A stretch of DNA of 64,000 nucleotides. Source: Macropodus opercularis. Its lineage: Eukaryota > Chordata > Actinopteri > Anabantiformes > Osphronemidae. The translations under genes and the position numbers were made by a program. Numbering within the stretch: the stretch's first letter is position 1; every line of letters starts with the position of its first letter. This document shows positions 35,821 through 48,801 of the stretch, piece by piece. The notes beneath the pieces were generated by a model. That model saw only the letters and a program-made list of their open reading frames with translations. It made no database searches and was not told the origin of the DNA. The stretch covers positions 20,461,501-20,525,500 of the forward strand of contig CM061092.1 in NCBI GenBank assembly GCA_030770545.1, in the 5' to 3' direction.

Positions 35821-37978
35821 TGTCACGATCGGCAGCCTGGCCGATCGGTCCCTTACTGGGTGAATCTCCACCCAGCGGAGTCACTCACCACACCCCTGTC
35901 ATCACCACGCACCTGCCTGATTATCCTCACGTGCTCTGATTATTTTCACCTGGCTCATCATCTCTTACTTAAGTTCTTCCCACAGCTCAGTCCCTTGTCA
36001 GACCATCAACGTTGCTACCCCGACATGCAAACCTCCGACGGACTTCGCCTCTTGCCACCGGTACCGTGAGGTTTCCTTTGAATCCTTGTTCTGATCGCCT
36101 GACGCTCACGACAGCGGTGGGTATTTTGACTGACTTTTACGCCAAGAACGCTGGGCTCTCGTCTTTGTGTCCTGAGGGATTTGCTACTCTGACTTGTCCA
36201 CGAAACCTAAACTAACTCTTCTTAGTTAGCGACGAGCGCCTTTGGTGCGCCGTGTGTTTGAGACTCTGTCACGCACTGTACACAGCCGGTTCGGCTCGCT
36301 TTGTGTTTTGTTTTGTTCTTAGTTTTGTCGCCTGGATTCTGCTGCCCTCCTGGTCTCCTCTCCACTGTCACGGCTGGCAGAAGATCCGGAGGACTCCGGA
36401 GACCTGACAGCCACCAATCTTGACCTTGCCAGGTCATCCAGACCCTTTTTGATTTGCTGGATGCGATCCCTGAGATCCAGGACTCCCAGACCCGCATCTC
36501 CACACTGAACTGGGTTACAGATTTTTACTCAGCCTGCCCCTGGTTAAAGACCCATACAAGGTTCCCTGAGCTTCTGACCATACAGGTCAGACTCAGAAGG
36601 AGGGAGGCACCCCGTCCTCAGTCTGCTCCCTCGCCACGTCGCCAGTCTGCCCTCTCGTCACGACGACAGCCTGCCCTCTCGCTCGTCCCATCCACACCAG
36701 AACGACCTGCCGCACCCTCACAGTCCCAGGCCACCTCTCCGGTCCTCTGTGCTGGCCACGTGATTCTCGGCTCGTGCCGGACGCCGGAGATTGCCCCTCG
36801 TCTCTTCCCCTCTGAGGGCCGCCGTATCTGGCAGGAACTGAAGCATCAGGGGGACCCTCTCCACACTCCTCCGGTTCCCCCCATCCCGGGTCCCAAGTCT
36901 CAGCCTCATTCTCGACACCACCCAGAACCTGCTGTTCGTGCTGCTCCACGCCACCCAGAACCTGCTGTTCGTGCTGCTCCACGCCACCCAGAACCTGCTG
37001 TTCGTGCTGCTTCACGCCACCCAGAACCTGCTGTTCGTGCTGCTTCACGCCACCCAGAACCTGCTGTTCGTGCTGCTTCACGCCACCCAGAACCTGCTGT
37101 TCATGCTGCTCTACGCCACCCAGAACCTGCTGTTCCACGCCATGCTAGGACCACGGACTCATACCACCCGAGCCTCCCTGCCGCTCCTCGCCTCTCCTCT
37201 CCTGAGCCTCTGCCCAATCAGGAGGAGCCGATGGCCCAGTCGGGTCCGCGGCGGACATTTCCCCAGTTCCTGGCCTATTGGGCCTCCCTTCGGGCCCGCG
37301 CCCGCGCAAATCTTGCCACCTCCTCAGGCCATGCAGACTTGGACCATGTCCGCAGCAGCAGCCACAGACGCCGGCCGCCTAGGTTCCCCTGCCGCCGCAA
37401 CCACCGGTGACACTGGCCACCCTGGGCTTTACGCCGCCGCAACCACCGTCGACGCCGACCACCCAGGCTCTCACACCACGAGTTTTCTGCTTCAAGCGTT
37501 TCCCGACCATGTTCTTGTCCTCGCCATGTTCCTCAAGGTGTCCTGGTATTGTGCGGCCTGAAGGGTCCACACAGGTTCCTTCCGGCTCCGGCGACCCCAG
37601 GAGGGGTCTGCCTTTTGGTTCCTGGCTCTGGCGACCCCAGGAGGGGTCTGCCTTCTGGTTCCTGGCTCTGGCGACCCCAGGAGGGGTCTGCCTTCTGGTT
37701 CCGGGCTCTGGCGACCCCAGGAGGGGTCCGCCTTCTGGTTCCGGGCTCTGGCGACCCCAGGAGGGGTCCGCCTTCTGGTTCCGGGCTCTGGCGACCCCAG
37801 GAGGGGTCCGCCTTCTGGTTCCGGGCTCTGGCGACCCCAGGAGGGGTCCGCCTTCTGGTTCCGGGCTCTGGCGACCCCAGGAGGGGTCCGCCTTCTGGTT
37901 CCGGGCTCTGGCGACCCCAGGAGGGGTCCGCCTTCTGGTTCCTGGCTCTGGCGACCCCAGGAGGGCTCTGCCTTCTGG
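35821..37978 (+). mobile_element. E2 copy 2 (2,158 bp)
   Basis: It has the same sequence and the same two junctions with satellite as copy 1, but seven 33-bp units and ten 40-bp units, which account for the whole length difference (132 + 160 bp). The last 40-bp unit reads GAGGGCTCTGCC, shared with copy 3 only. The left flank carries GATGCTTCTGACC and AAAGTAATCATTGGATCTG, also shared with copy 3 only. Confidence 0.85.
36454..37410 (+). CDS. E2 copy 2 open frame, 318 aa, unknown
   Basis: This is the same product as at 28138-28962, with four more 11-residue RHPEPAVRAA-type repeats. The 33-bp unit adds whole codons, so repeat-number change does not break the frame. No recognised domain. Confidence 0.35.
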   Translation: MLDAIPEIQDSQTRISTLNWVTDFYSACPWLKTHTRFPELLTIQVRLRRREAPRPQSAPSPRRQSALSSRRQPALSLVPSTPERPAAPSQSQATSPVLCAGHVILGSCRTPEIAPRLFPSEGRRIWQELKHQGDPLHTPPVPPIPGPKSQPHSRHHPEPAVRAAPRHPEPAVRAAPRHPEPAVRAASRHPEPAVRAASRHPEPAVRAASRHPEPAVHAALRHPEPAVPRHARTTDSYHPSLPAAPRLSSPEPLPNQEEPMAQSGPRRTFPQFLAYWASLRARARANLATSSGHADLDHVRSSSHRRRPPRFPCRRNHR

Positions 37979-40900
37979 ATTGGTGGTTCAGATACCTCTG
38001 ACTTCTTGACCTGACTTCCTCGGCAGACAGAACAGTTGTCCAGCAATCGCAGGATTGGTGGGTCAACTGACTCGGTTCCGTAGGAGACAGGTCAGTCATA
38101 AAGCAATCATTGGATCGGTGTTTCAATGGAATTTGACTGTGCTATTTGTGTTCCACAAGTGACACGGCATTTGTCCACCAATCGTAGGTTTCGTGATTTC
38201 ATTGACTATGTCTCTGTGAGTTGAGTTCCTCAGGAGACAAAACAGTGTTTCACCAATCGTAGGTTTCGTGATTTCATTGACTATGTCTCTGTGAGTTGAG
38301 TTCCTCAGGAGACAAAACAATGTTTCACCAATCATAGCTTTGGTGTTTCAGATGCCTCTGACCTCTAGACCTGACTTCCTCAGGAGACAGAACAGTTGTC
38401 TACCAATCGTAGGATTGGTGGTTCAATTGAGTCCGTTCCTTAGGAGACAGGTCAGTTGTCAGCCATTCATTGAAACACTTGTTCAAATGATTGTTACTGT
38501 GTTGTTTGTGTTCCGGAAGGGACAAAGCATTCGCCCACTTATCGGAGGATAGGTGTTTTTAATAACGCTTTGTTGTTTTTGAGTTTGTCAAGGTACAGAG
38601 CAGTCGTCGGTGGTTCCATTGACGCCTACTACTTGACCTGAGTTACAGAGGGAGCAGAGCAGTTGTTCTCCAGTCATTGAGTTGGTGGGTGAAATGTCTC
38701 TGGCTCTATTCCTTGTATTCCTCAGGTTATAGAGCAGTGGTCCACCAGTCGTAGGATTGGTGGTTCAGATACCTCTGACTTCTTGACCTGACTTCCTCGG
38801 CAGACAGAACAGTTGTCCAGCAATCGTAGGTTTGGTGGGTCAACTGACTCGGTTCCGTAGGAGACAGGTCAGTCATAAAGCAATCATTGGATCGGTGTTT
38901 CAATGGAATTTGACTGTGCTATTTGTGTTCCACAAGTTACACGGCATTTGTCCACCAATCGTAGGTTTCGTGATTTCATTGACTATGTCTCTGTGAGTTG
39001 AGTTCCTCAGGAGACAAAACAGTGTTTCACCAATCGTAGGTTTCGTGATTTCATTGACTATGTCTCTGTGAGTTGAGTTCCTCAGGACACAAAACAGTGT
39101 TTCACCAATCGTAGGTTTGGTGTTTCAGATGCCTCTGACCTCTAGACCTGACTTCCTCAGGAGACAGAACAGTTGTCTACCAATCGTAGGATTGGTGGTT
39201 CAATTGAGTCCGTTCCTTAGGAGACAGGTCAGTTGTCAGCCATTCATTGAAACACTTGTTCAAATGATTGTTACTGTGTTGTTTGTGTTCCGGAAGGGAC
39301 AAAGCATTCGCCCACCTATCGGAGGATAGGTGTTTTTAATAACGCTTTGTTGTTTTTGAGTTTGTCAAGGTACAGAGCAGTCGTCGGTGGTTCCATTGAC
39401 GCCTACTACTTGACCTGAGTTACAGAGGGAGCAGAGCAGTTGTTCTCCAGTCATTGAGTTGGTGGGTGAAATGTCTCTGGCTCTATTCCTTGTGTTCCTC
39501 AGGTTATAGAGCAGTGGTCCACCAGTCGTAGGATTGGTGGTTCAGATACCTCTGACTTCTTGACCTGACTTCCTCGGCAGACAGAACAGTTGTCCAGCAA
39601 TCGTAGGTTTGGTGGGTCAACTGACTCGGTTCCGTAGGAGACAGGTCAGTCATAAAGCAATCATTGGATCTGTGTTTCAATGGAATTTGACTGTGCTATT
39701 TGTGTTCCACAAGTGACACGGCATTTGTCCACCAATCGTAGGTTTCGTGATTTCATTGACTATGTCTCTGTGAGTTGAGTTCCTCAGGAGACAAAACATT
39801 GTTTCACCAATCGTAGGTTTCGTGATTTCATTGACTATGTCTCTGTGAGTTGAGTTCCTCAGGAGACAAAACAATGTTTCACCAATCATAGGTTTCGTGT
39901 TTCAGATGCCTCTGACCTCTAGACCTGACTTCCTCAGGAGACAGAACAGTTGTCTACCAATCGTAGGATTGGTGGTTCAATTGAGTCAGTTCCTTAGGAG
40001 ACAGGTCAGTTGTCAGCCATTCATTGAAACACTTGTTCAAATGATTGTTACTGTGTTGTATGTGTTCCGGAAGGGACAAAGCATTCGCCCACCTATCGGA
40101 GGATAGGTGTTTTTAATAACGCTTTGTTGTTTTTGAGTTTGTCAAGGTACAGAGCAGTCGTCGGTGGTTCCATTGACGCCTACTACTTGACCTGAGTTAC
40201 AGAGGGAGCAGAGCAGTTGTTCTCCAGTCATTGAGTTGGTGGGTGAAATGTCTCTGGCTCTTTTCCTTGTGTTCCTCAGGTTATAGAGCAGTGGTCCACC
40301 AGTCGTAGGATTGGTGGTTCAGATACCTCTGACTTCCTTGGCAGACAGAACAGTTGTCCAGCAATCGTAGGTTTGGTGGGTCAACTGACTCTGTTCCGTA
40401 GGAGACAGGTCAGTCATAAAGCAATCATTGGATCGGTGTTTCAATGGAATTTGACTGTGCTATTTGTGTTCCACAAGTGACACGGCATTTGTCCACCAAT
40501 CGTAGGTTTCGTGATTTCATTGACTATGTCTCTGTGAGTTGAGTTCCTCAGGAGACAAAACAGTGTTTCACCAATCATAGGTTTGGTGTTTCAGATACCT
40601 CTGACCTCTAGACCTGACTTCCTCAGGAGACAGAACAGTTGTCTACCAATCGTAGGATTGGTGGTTCAATTGAGTCAGTTCCTTAGGAGACAGGTCAGTT
40701 GTCAGCCATTCATTGAAACACTTGTTCAAATGATTGTTACTGTGTTGTTTGTGTTCCGGAAGGGACAAAGCATTCGCCCACCTATCGGAGGATAGGTGTT
40801 TTTTAATAACGCTTTGTTGTTTTTGAGTTTGTCAAGGTACAGAGCAGTCGTCGGTGGTTCCATTGACGCCTACTACTTGACCTGAGTTACAGAGGGAGCA

Positions 40901-43900
40901 GAGCAGTTGTTCTCCAGTCATTGAGTTGGTGGGTGAAATGTCTCTGGCTCTTTTCCTTGTGTTCCTCAGGTTATAGAGCAGTGGTCCACCAGTCGTAGGA
41001 TTGGTGGTTCAGATACCTCTGACTTCCTCGGCAGACAGAACAGTTGTCCAGCAATCGTAGGTTTGGTGGGTCAACTGACTCGGTTCCGTAGGAGACAGGT
41101 CAGTCATAAAGCAATCATTGGATTGGTGTTTCAATGGAATTTGACTGTGCTATTTGTGTTCCACAAGTGACACGGCATTTGTCCACCAATCGTAGGTTTC
41201 GTGATTTCATTGACTATGTCTCTGTGAGTTGAGTTCCTCAGGAGACAAAACAGTGTTTCACCAATCGTAGGTTTCGTGATTTCATTGACTATGTCTCTGT
41301 GAGTTGAGTTCCTCAGGAGACAAAACAGTGTTTCACCAATCGTAGGTTTCGTGATTTCATTGACTATGTCTCTGTGAGTTGAGTTCCTCAGGAGACAAAA
41401 CAATGTTTCACCAATCATAGGTTTGGTGTTTCAGATGCCTCTGACCTCTAGACCTGACTTCCTCAGGAGACAGAACAGTTGTCTACCAATCGTAGGATTG
41501 GTGGTTCAATTGAGTCCGTTCCTTAGGAGACAGGTCAGTTGTCAGCCATTCATTGAAACACTTGTTCAAATGATTGTTACTGTGTTGTTTGTGTTCCGGA
41601 AGGGACAAAGCATTCGCCCACCTATCGGAGGATAGGTGTTTTTAATAACGCTTTGTTGTTTTTGAGTTTGTCAAGGTACAGAGCAGTCGTCGGTGGTTCC
41701 ATTGACGCCTACTACTTGACCTGAGTTACAGAGGGAGCAGAGCAGTTGTTCTCCAGTCATTGAGTTGGTGGGTGAAATGTCTCTGGCTCTTTTCCTTGTG
41801 TTCCTCAGGTTATAGAGCAGTGGTCCACCAGTCGTAGGATTGGTGGTTCAGATACCTCTGACTTCTTGACCTGACTTCCTCGGCAGACAGAACAGTTGTC
41901 CAGCAATCGTAGGTTTGGTGGGTCAACTGACTCGGTTCCGTAAGAGACAGGTCAGTCATAAAGCAATTATTGGATCGGTGTTTCAATGGAATTTGACTGT
42001 GCTATTTGTGTTCCACAAGTGACACGGCATTTGTCCACCAGTCGTAGGTTTCGTGATTTCATTGACTATGTCTCTGTGAGTTGAGTTCCTCAGGAGACAA
42101 AACAATGTTTCACCAATCATAGGTTTGGTGGTTCAGATGCCTCTGACCTCTAGACCTGACTTCCTCAGGAGACAGAACAGTTGTCTACCAATCGTAGGAT
42201 TGGTGGTTCAATTGAGTCCGTTCCTTAGGAGACAGGTCAGTTGTCAGCCATTCATTGAAACACTTGTTCAAATGATTGTTACTGTGTTGTTTGTGTTCCG
42301 GAAGGGACAAAGCATTCGCCCACCTATAGGTGTTTTTAATAACGCTTTGTTGTTTTTGAGTTTGTCAAGGTACAGAGCAGTCGTCGGTGGTTCCATTGAC
42401 GCCTACTACTTGACCTGAGTTACAGAGGGAGCAGAGCAGTTGTTCTCTAGTCATTGAGTTGGTGGGTGAAATGTCTCTGGCTCTTTTCCTTGTGTTCCTC
42501 AGGTTATAGAGCAGTGGTCCACCAGTCGTAGGATTGGTGGTTCAGATACCTCTGACTTCTCGACCTGACTTCCTCGGCAGACAGAACAGTTGTCCAGCAA
42601 TCGTAGGTTTGGTGGGTCAACTGACTCGGTTCCGTAGGAGACAGGTCAGTCATAAAGCAATCATTGGATCGGTGTTTCAATGGAATTTGACTGTGCTATT
42701 TGTGTTCCACAAGTGACACGGCATTTGTCCACCAGTCGTAGGTTTCGTGATTTCATTGACTATGTCTCTGTGAGTTGAGTTCCTCAGGAGACAAAACAGT
42801 GTTTCACCAATCGTAGGTTTCGTGATTTCATTGACTATGTCTCTGAGTTGAGTTCCTCAGGAGACAAAACAATGTTTCACCAATCATAGGTTTGGTGTTT
42901 CAGATGCCTCTGACCTCGAGACCTGACTTCCTCAGGAGACAGAACAGTTGTCTACCAATCGTAGGATTGGTGGTTCAATTGAGTCCGTTCCTTAGGAGAC
43001 AGGTCAGTTGTCAGCCATTCATTGAAACACTTGTTCAAATGATTGTTACTGTGTTGTTTGTGTTCCGGAAGGGACAAAGCATTCGCCCACCTATCGGAGG
43101 ATAGGTGTTTTTAATAACGCTTTGTTGTTTTTGAGTTTGTCAAGGTACAGAGCAGTCGTCGGTGGTTCCATTGACGCCTACTACTTGACCTGAGTTACAG
43201 AGGGAGCAGAGCAGTTGTTCTCCAGTCATTGAGTTGGTGGGTGAAATGTCTCTGGCTCTTTTCCTTGTATTCCTCAGGTTATAGAGCAGTGGTCCACCAG
43301 TCGTAGGATTGGTGGTTCAGATACCTCTGACTTCTTGACCTGACTTCCTCGGCAGACAGAACAGTTGTCCAGCAATCGTAGGTTTGGTGGGTCAACTGAC
43401 TCGGTTCCGTAGGAGACAGGTCAGTCATAAAGCAATCATTGGATCGGTGTTTCAATGGAATTTGACTGTGCTATTTGTGTTCCACAAGTGACACGGCATT
43501 TGTCCACCAGTCGTAGGTTTCGTGATTTCATTGACTATGTCTCTGTGAGTTGAGTTCCTCAGGAGACAAAACAGTGTTTCACCAATCGTAGGTTTCGTGA
43601 TTTCATTGACTATGTCTCTGTGAGTTGAGTTCCTCAGGAGACAAAACAATGTTTCACCAATCATAGGTTTGGTGTTTCAGATGCCTCTGACCTCTAGACC
43701 TGACTTCCTCAGGAGACAGAACAGTTGTCTACCAATCGTAGGATTGGTGGTTGAATTGAGTCCGTTACTTAGGAGACAGGTCAGTTGTCAGCCATTCATT
43801 GAAACACTTGTTCAAATGATTGTTACTGTGTTGTTTGTGTTTCGGAAGGGACAAAGCATTCGCCCACCTATCGGAGGATAGGTGTTTTTAATAACGCTTT

Positions 43901-46796
43901 GTTGTTTTTGAGTTTGTCAAGGTACAGAGCAGTCGTCGGTGGTTCCATTGACGCCTACTACTTGACCTGAGTTACAGAGGGAGCAGAGCAGTTGTTCTCC
44001 AGTCATTGAGTTGGTGGGTGAAATGTCTCTGGCTCTTTTCCTTGTGTTCCTCAGGTTATAGAGCAGTGGTCCACCCGTCGTAGGATTGGTGGTTCAGATA
44101 CCTCTGACTTCCTCGGCAGACAGAAGAGTTGTCCAGCAATCGTAGGTTTCGTGATTTCATTGACTATGTCTCTGTGAGTTGAGTTCCTCAGGAGACAAAA
44201 CAATGTTTCACCAATCATAGGTTTGGTGTTTCAGATGCCTCTGACCTCTAGACCTGACTTCCTCAGGAGACAGAACAGTTGTCTACCAATCGTAGGATTG
44301 GTGGTTCAATTGAGTCAGTTCCTTAGGAGACAGGTCAGTTGTCAGCCATTCATTGAAACACTTGTTCAAATGATTGTTACTGTGTTGTTTGTGTTCCGGA
44401 AGGGACAAAGCATTCGCCCACCTATCGGAGGATAGGTGTTTTTATTAACGCTTTGTTGTTTTTGAGTTTGTCAAGGTACAGAGCAGTCGTCGGTGGTTCC
44501 ATTGACGCCTACCACTTGACCTGAGTTACAGAGGGAGCAGAGCAGTTGTTCTCCAGTCATTGAGTTGGTGGGTGAAATGTCTCTGGCTCTTTTCCTTGTG
44601 TTCCTCAGGTTATAGAGCAGTGGTCCACCAGTCGTAGGATTGGTGGTTCAGATCCCTCTGACTTCTTGACCTGACTTCCTCGGCAGACAGAACAGTTGTC
44701 CAGCAATCGTAGGTTTGGTGGGTCAACTGACTCGGTTCCGTAGGAGACAGGTCAGTTGTCAGCCATTCATTGAAACACTTGTTCAAATGATTGTTACTGT
44801 GTTGTTTGTGTTCCGGAAGGGACAAAGCATTCGCCCACCTATCGGAGGATAGGTGTTTTTAATAACGCTTTGTTGTTTTTGAGTTTGTCAAGGTACAGAG
44901 CAGTCGTCGGTGGTTCCATTGACGCCTACTACTTGACCTGAGTTACAGAGAGAGCAGAGCAGTTGTTCTCTAGTCATTGAGTTGGTGGGTGAAATGTCTC
45001 TGGCTCTATTCCTTGTGTTCCTCAGGTTATAGAGCAGTGGTCCACCAGTCGTAGGATTGGTGGTTCAGATACCTCTGACTTCCTCGGCAGACAGAACAGT
45101 TGTCCAGCAATCGTAGGTTTCGTGATTTCATTGACTATGTCTCTGTGAGTTGAGTTCCTCAGGACACAAAACAGTGTTTCACCAATCGTAGGTTTCGTGA
45201 TTTCATTGACTATGTCTCTGTGAGTTGAGTTCCTCAGGAGACAAAACAATGTTTCACCAATCATAGCTTTGGTGTTTCAGATGCCTCTGACCTCTAGACC
45301 TGACTTCCTCAGGAGACAGAACAGTTGTCTACCAATCGTAGGATTGGTGGTTCAATTGAGTCAGTTCCTTAGGAGACAGGACAGTTGTCCGCCATTCATT
45401 GAAACACTTGTTCAAATGATTGTTACTGTGTTGTTTGTGTTCCGGAAGGGACAAAGCATTCGCCCACCTATCGGAGGATAGGTGTTTTTAATAACGCTTT
45501 GTTGTTTTTGAGTTTGTCGAGGTACAGAGCAGTCGTCGGTGGTTCCATTGACGCCTACCACTTGACCTGAGTTACAGAGGGAGCAGAGCAGTTGTTCTCC
45601 AGTCATTGAGTTGGTGGGTGAAATGTCTCTGGCTCTTTTCCTTGTGTTCCTCAGGTTATAGAGCAGTGGTCCACCAGTCGTAGGATTGGTGGTTCAGATA
45701 CCTCTGACTTCTTGACCTGACTTCCTCGGCAGACAGAACAGTCGTCCAGCAATCGCAGGATTGGTGGGTCAACTGACTCGGTTCCGTAGGAGACAGGTCA
45801 GTCATAAAGCAATCATTGGATCGGTGTTTCAATGGAATTTGACTGTGCTATTTGTGTTCCACAAGTGACACGGCATTTGTCCACCAAGCGTAGGTTTCGT
45901 GATTTCATTGACTATGTCTCTGTGAGTTGAGTTCCTCAGGAGACAAAACAGTGTTTCACCAATCGTAGGTTTCGTGATTTCATTGACTATGTCTCTGTGA
46001 GTTGAGTTCCTCAGGAGACAATACAATGTTTCACCAATCATAGGTTTGGTGTTTCAGATGCCTCTGACCTCTAGACCTGACTTCCTCAGGAGACAGAACA
46101 GTTGTCTACCAATCGTAGGATTGGTGGTTCAATTGAGTCAGTTCCTTAGGAGACAGGTCAGTTGTCAGCCATTCATTGAAACACTTGTTCAAATGATTGT
46201 TACTGTGTTGTTTGTGTTCCGGAAGGGACAAAGCATTCGCCCACCTATCGGAGGATAGGTGTTTTTAATAACGCTTTGTTGTTTTTGAGTTTGTCAAGGT
46301 ACAGAGCAGTCGTCGGTGGTTCCATTGACGCCTACCACTTGACCTGAGTTACAGAGGGAGCAGAGCAGTTGTTCTCCAGTCATTGAGTTGGTGGGTGAAA
46401 TGTCTCTGGCTCTTTTCCTTGTGTTCCTCAGGTTATAGAGCAGTGGTCCACCAGTCGTAGGATTGGTGGTTCAGATCCCTCTGACTTCTTGACCTGACTT
46501 CCTCGGCAGACAGAACAGTTGTCCAGCAATCGTAGGTTTGGTGGGTCAACTGACTCGGTTCCGTAGGAGACAGGTCAGTCATAAAGTAATCATTGGATCT
46601 GTGTTTCAATGGAATTTGACTGTGCTATTTGTGTTCCACAAGTGACACGGCATTTGTCCACCAATCGTAGGTTTCGTGATTCAGATGCTTCTGACCTCTA
46701 GACCTGACTTCCTCGGCAGACAGAACAGTTGTCCAGCAATCGTAGGTTTGGTGGGTCAACTGACTCGGTTCCGTAGGAGACAGGTCAGTCATAAAG
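37979..46796. repeat. Satellite block 4
   Basis: This is an 8.8-kb array of the 702-bp unit and its 777-bp relatives. One unit at 42125-42418 carries the loop-tip deletion (42321-42332) seen also at 23876-23887. Shortened units occur near 44100-44220 and 45060-45120, where a border between AATCGTAGG and AGGTTTCG has recombined. Confidence 0.9.
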
Positions 46797-48801
46797 TGTC
46801 ACGATCGGCAGCCTGGCCGATCGGTCCCTTACTGGGTGAATCTCCACCCAGCGGAGTCACTCACCACACCCCTGTCATCACCACGCACCTGCCTGATTAT
46901 CCTCACGTGCTCTGATTATTTTCACCTGGCTCATCATCTCTTACTTAAGTTCTTCCCACAGCTCAGTCCCTTGTCAGACCATCAACGTTGCTACCCCGAC
47001 ATGCAAACCTCCGACGGACTTCGCCTCTTGCCACCGGTACCGTGAGGTTTCCTTTGAATCCTTGTTCTGATCGCCTGACGCTCACGACAGCGGTGGGTAT
47101 TTTGACTGACTTTTACGCCAAGAACGCTGGGCTCTCGTCTTTGTGTCCTGAGGGATTTGCTACTCTGACTTGTCCACGAAACCTAAACTAACTCTTCTTA
47201 GTTAGCGACGAGCGCCTTTGGTGCGCCGTGTGTTTGAGACTCTGTCACGCACTGTACACAGCCGGTTCGGCTCGCTTTGTGTTTTGTTTTGTTCTTAGTT
47301 TTGTCGCCTGGATTCTGCTGCCCTCCTGGTCTCCTCTCCACTGTCACGGCTGGCAGAAGATCCGGAGGACTCCGGAGACCTGACAGCCACCAATCTTGAC
47401 CATGCCAGGTCATCCAGACCCTTTTTGATTTGCTGGATGCGATCCCTGAGATCCAGGACTCCCAGACCCGCATCTCCACACTGAACTGGGTTACAGATTT
47501 TTACTCAGCCTGCCCCTGGTTAAAGACCCATACAAGGTTCCCTGAGCTTCTGACCATACAGGTCAGACTCAGAAGGAGGGAGGCACCCCGTCCTCAGTCT
47601 GCTCCCTCGCCACGTCGCCAGTCTGCCCTCTCGTCACGACGACAGCCTGCCCTCTCGCTCGTCCCATCCACACCAGAACGACCTGCCGCACCCTCACAGT
47701 CCCAGGCCACCTCTCCGGTCCTCTGTGCTGGCCACGTGATTCTCGGCTCGTGCCGGACGCCGGAGATTGCCCCTCGTCTCTTCCCCTCTGAGGGCCGCCG
47801 TATCTGGCAGGAACTGAAGCATCAGGGGGACCCTCTCCACACTCCTCCGGTTCCCCCCATCCCGGGTCCCAAGTCTCAGCCTCATTCTCGACACCACCCA
47901 GAACCTGCTGTTCGTGCTGCTCCACGCCACCCAGAACCTGCTGTTCGTGCTGCTTCACGCCACCCAGAACCTGCTGTTCGTGCTGCTTCACGCCACCCAG
48001 AACCTGCTGTTCGTGCTGCTTCACGCCACCCAGAACCTGCTGTTCATGCTGCTCTACGCCACCCAGAACCTGCTGTTCCACGCCATGCTAGGACCACGGA
48101 CTCATACCACCCGAGCCTCCCTGCCGCTCCTCGCCTCTCCTCTCCTGAGCCTCTGCCCAATCAGGAGGAGCCGATGGCCCAGTCGGGTCCGCGGCGGACA
48201 TTTCTCCAGTTCCTGGCCTATTGGGCCTCCCTTCGGGCCCGCGCCCGCGCAAATCTTGCCACCTCCTCAGGCCATGCAGACTTGGACCATGTCCGCAGCA
48301 GCAGCCACAGACGCCGGCCGCCTAGGTTCCCCTGCCGCCGCAACCACCGGTGACACTGGCCACCCTGGGCTTTACGCCGCCGCAACCACCGTCGACGCCG
48401 ACCACCCAGGCTCTCACACCACGAGTTTTCTGCTTCAAGCGTTTCCCGACCATGTTCTTGTCCTCGCCATGTTCCTCAAGGTGTCCTGGTATTGTGCGGC
48501 CTGGAGGGTCCACACAGGTTCCTTCCGGCTCCGGCGACCCCAGGAGGGGTCTGCCTTTTGGTTCCTGGCTCTGGCGACCCCAGGAGGGGTCTGCCTTCTG
48601 GTTCCTGGCTCTGGCGACCCCAGGAGGGGTCTGCCTTCTGGTTCCGGGCTCTGGCGACCCCAGGAGGGGTCCGCCTTCTGGTTCCGGGCTCTGGCGACCC
48701 CAGGAGGGGTCCGCCTTCTGGGTCCGGGCTCTGGCGACCCCAGGAGGGGTCCGCCTTCTGGTTCCGGGCTCTGGCGACCCCAGGAGGGCTCTGCCTTCTG
48801 G
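46797..48801 (+). mobile_element. E2 copy 3 (2,005 bp)
   Basis: Junctions are as in copies 1 and 2; six 33-bp and seven 40-bp units are present. Closest to copy 2 by private variants in the element and in both flanks (CCTACCACTTG on the left, CCCACTTATCGG on the right). Confidence 0.85.
47430..48353 (+). CDS. E2 copy 3 open frame, 307 aa, unknown
   Basis: This is the same product as in copies 1 and 2, with six 11-residue repeats. Function is unknown and coding status unproven. Confidence 0.35.
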   Translation: MLDAIPEIQDSQTRISTLNWVTDFYSACPWLKTHTRFPELLTIQVRLRRREAPRPQSAPSPRRQSALSSRRQPALSLVPSTPERPAAPSQSQATSPVLCAGHVILGSCRTPEIAPRLFPSEGRRIWQELKHQGDPLHTPPVPPIPGPKSQPHSRHHPEPAVRAAPRHPEPAVRAASRHPEPAVRAASRHPEPAVRAASRHPEPAVHAALRHPEPAVPRHARTTDSYHPSLPAAPRLSSPEPLPNQEEPMAQSGPRRTFLQFLAYWASLRARARANLATSSGHADLDHVRSSSHRRRPPRFPCRRNHR

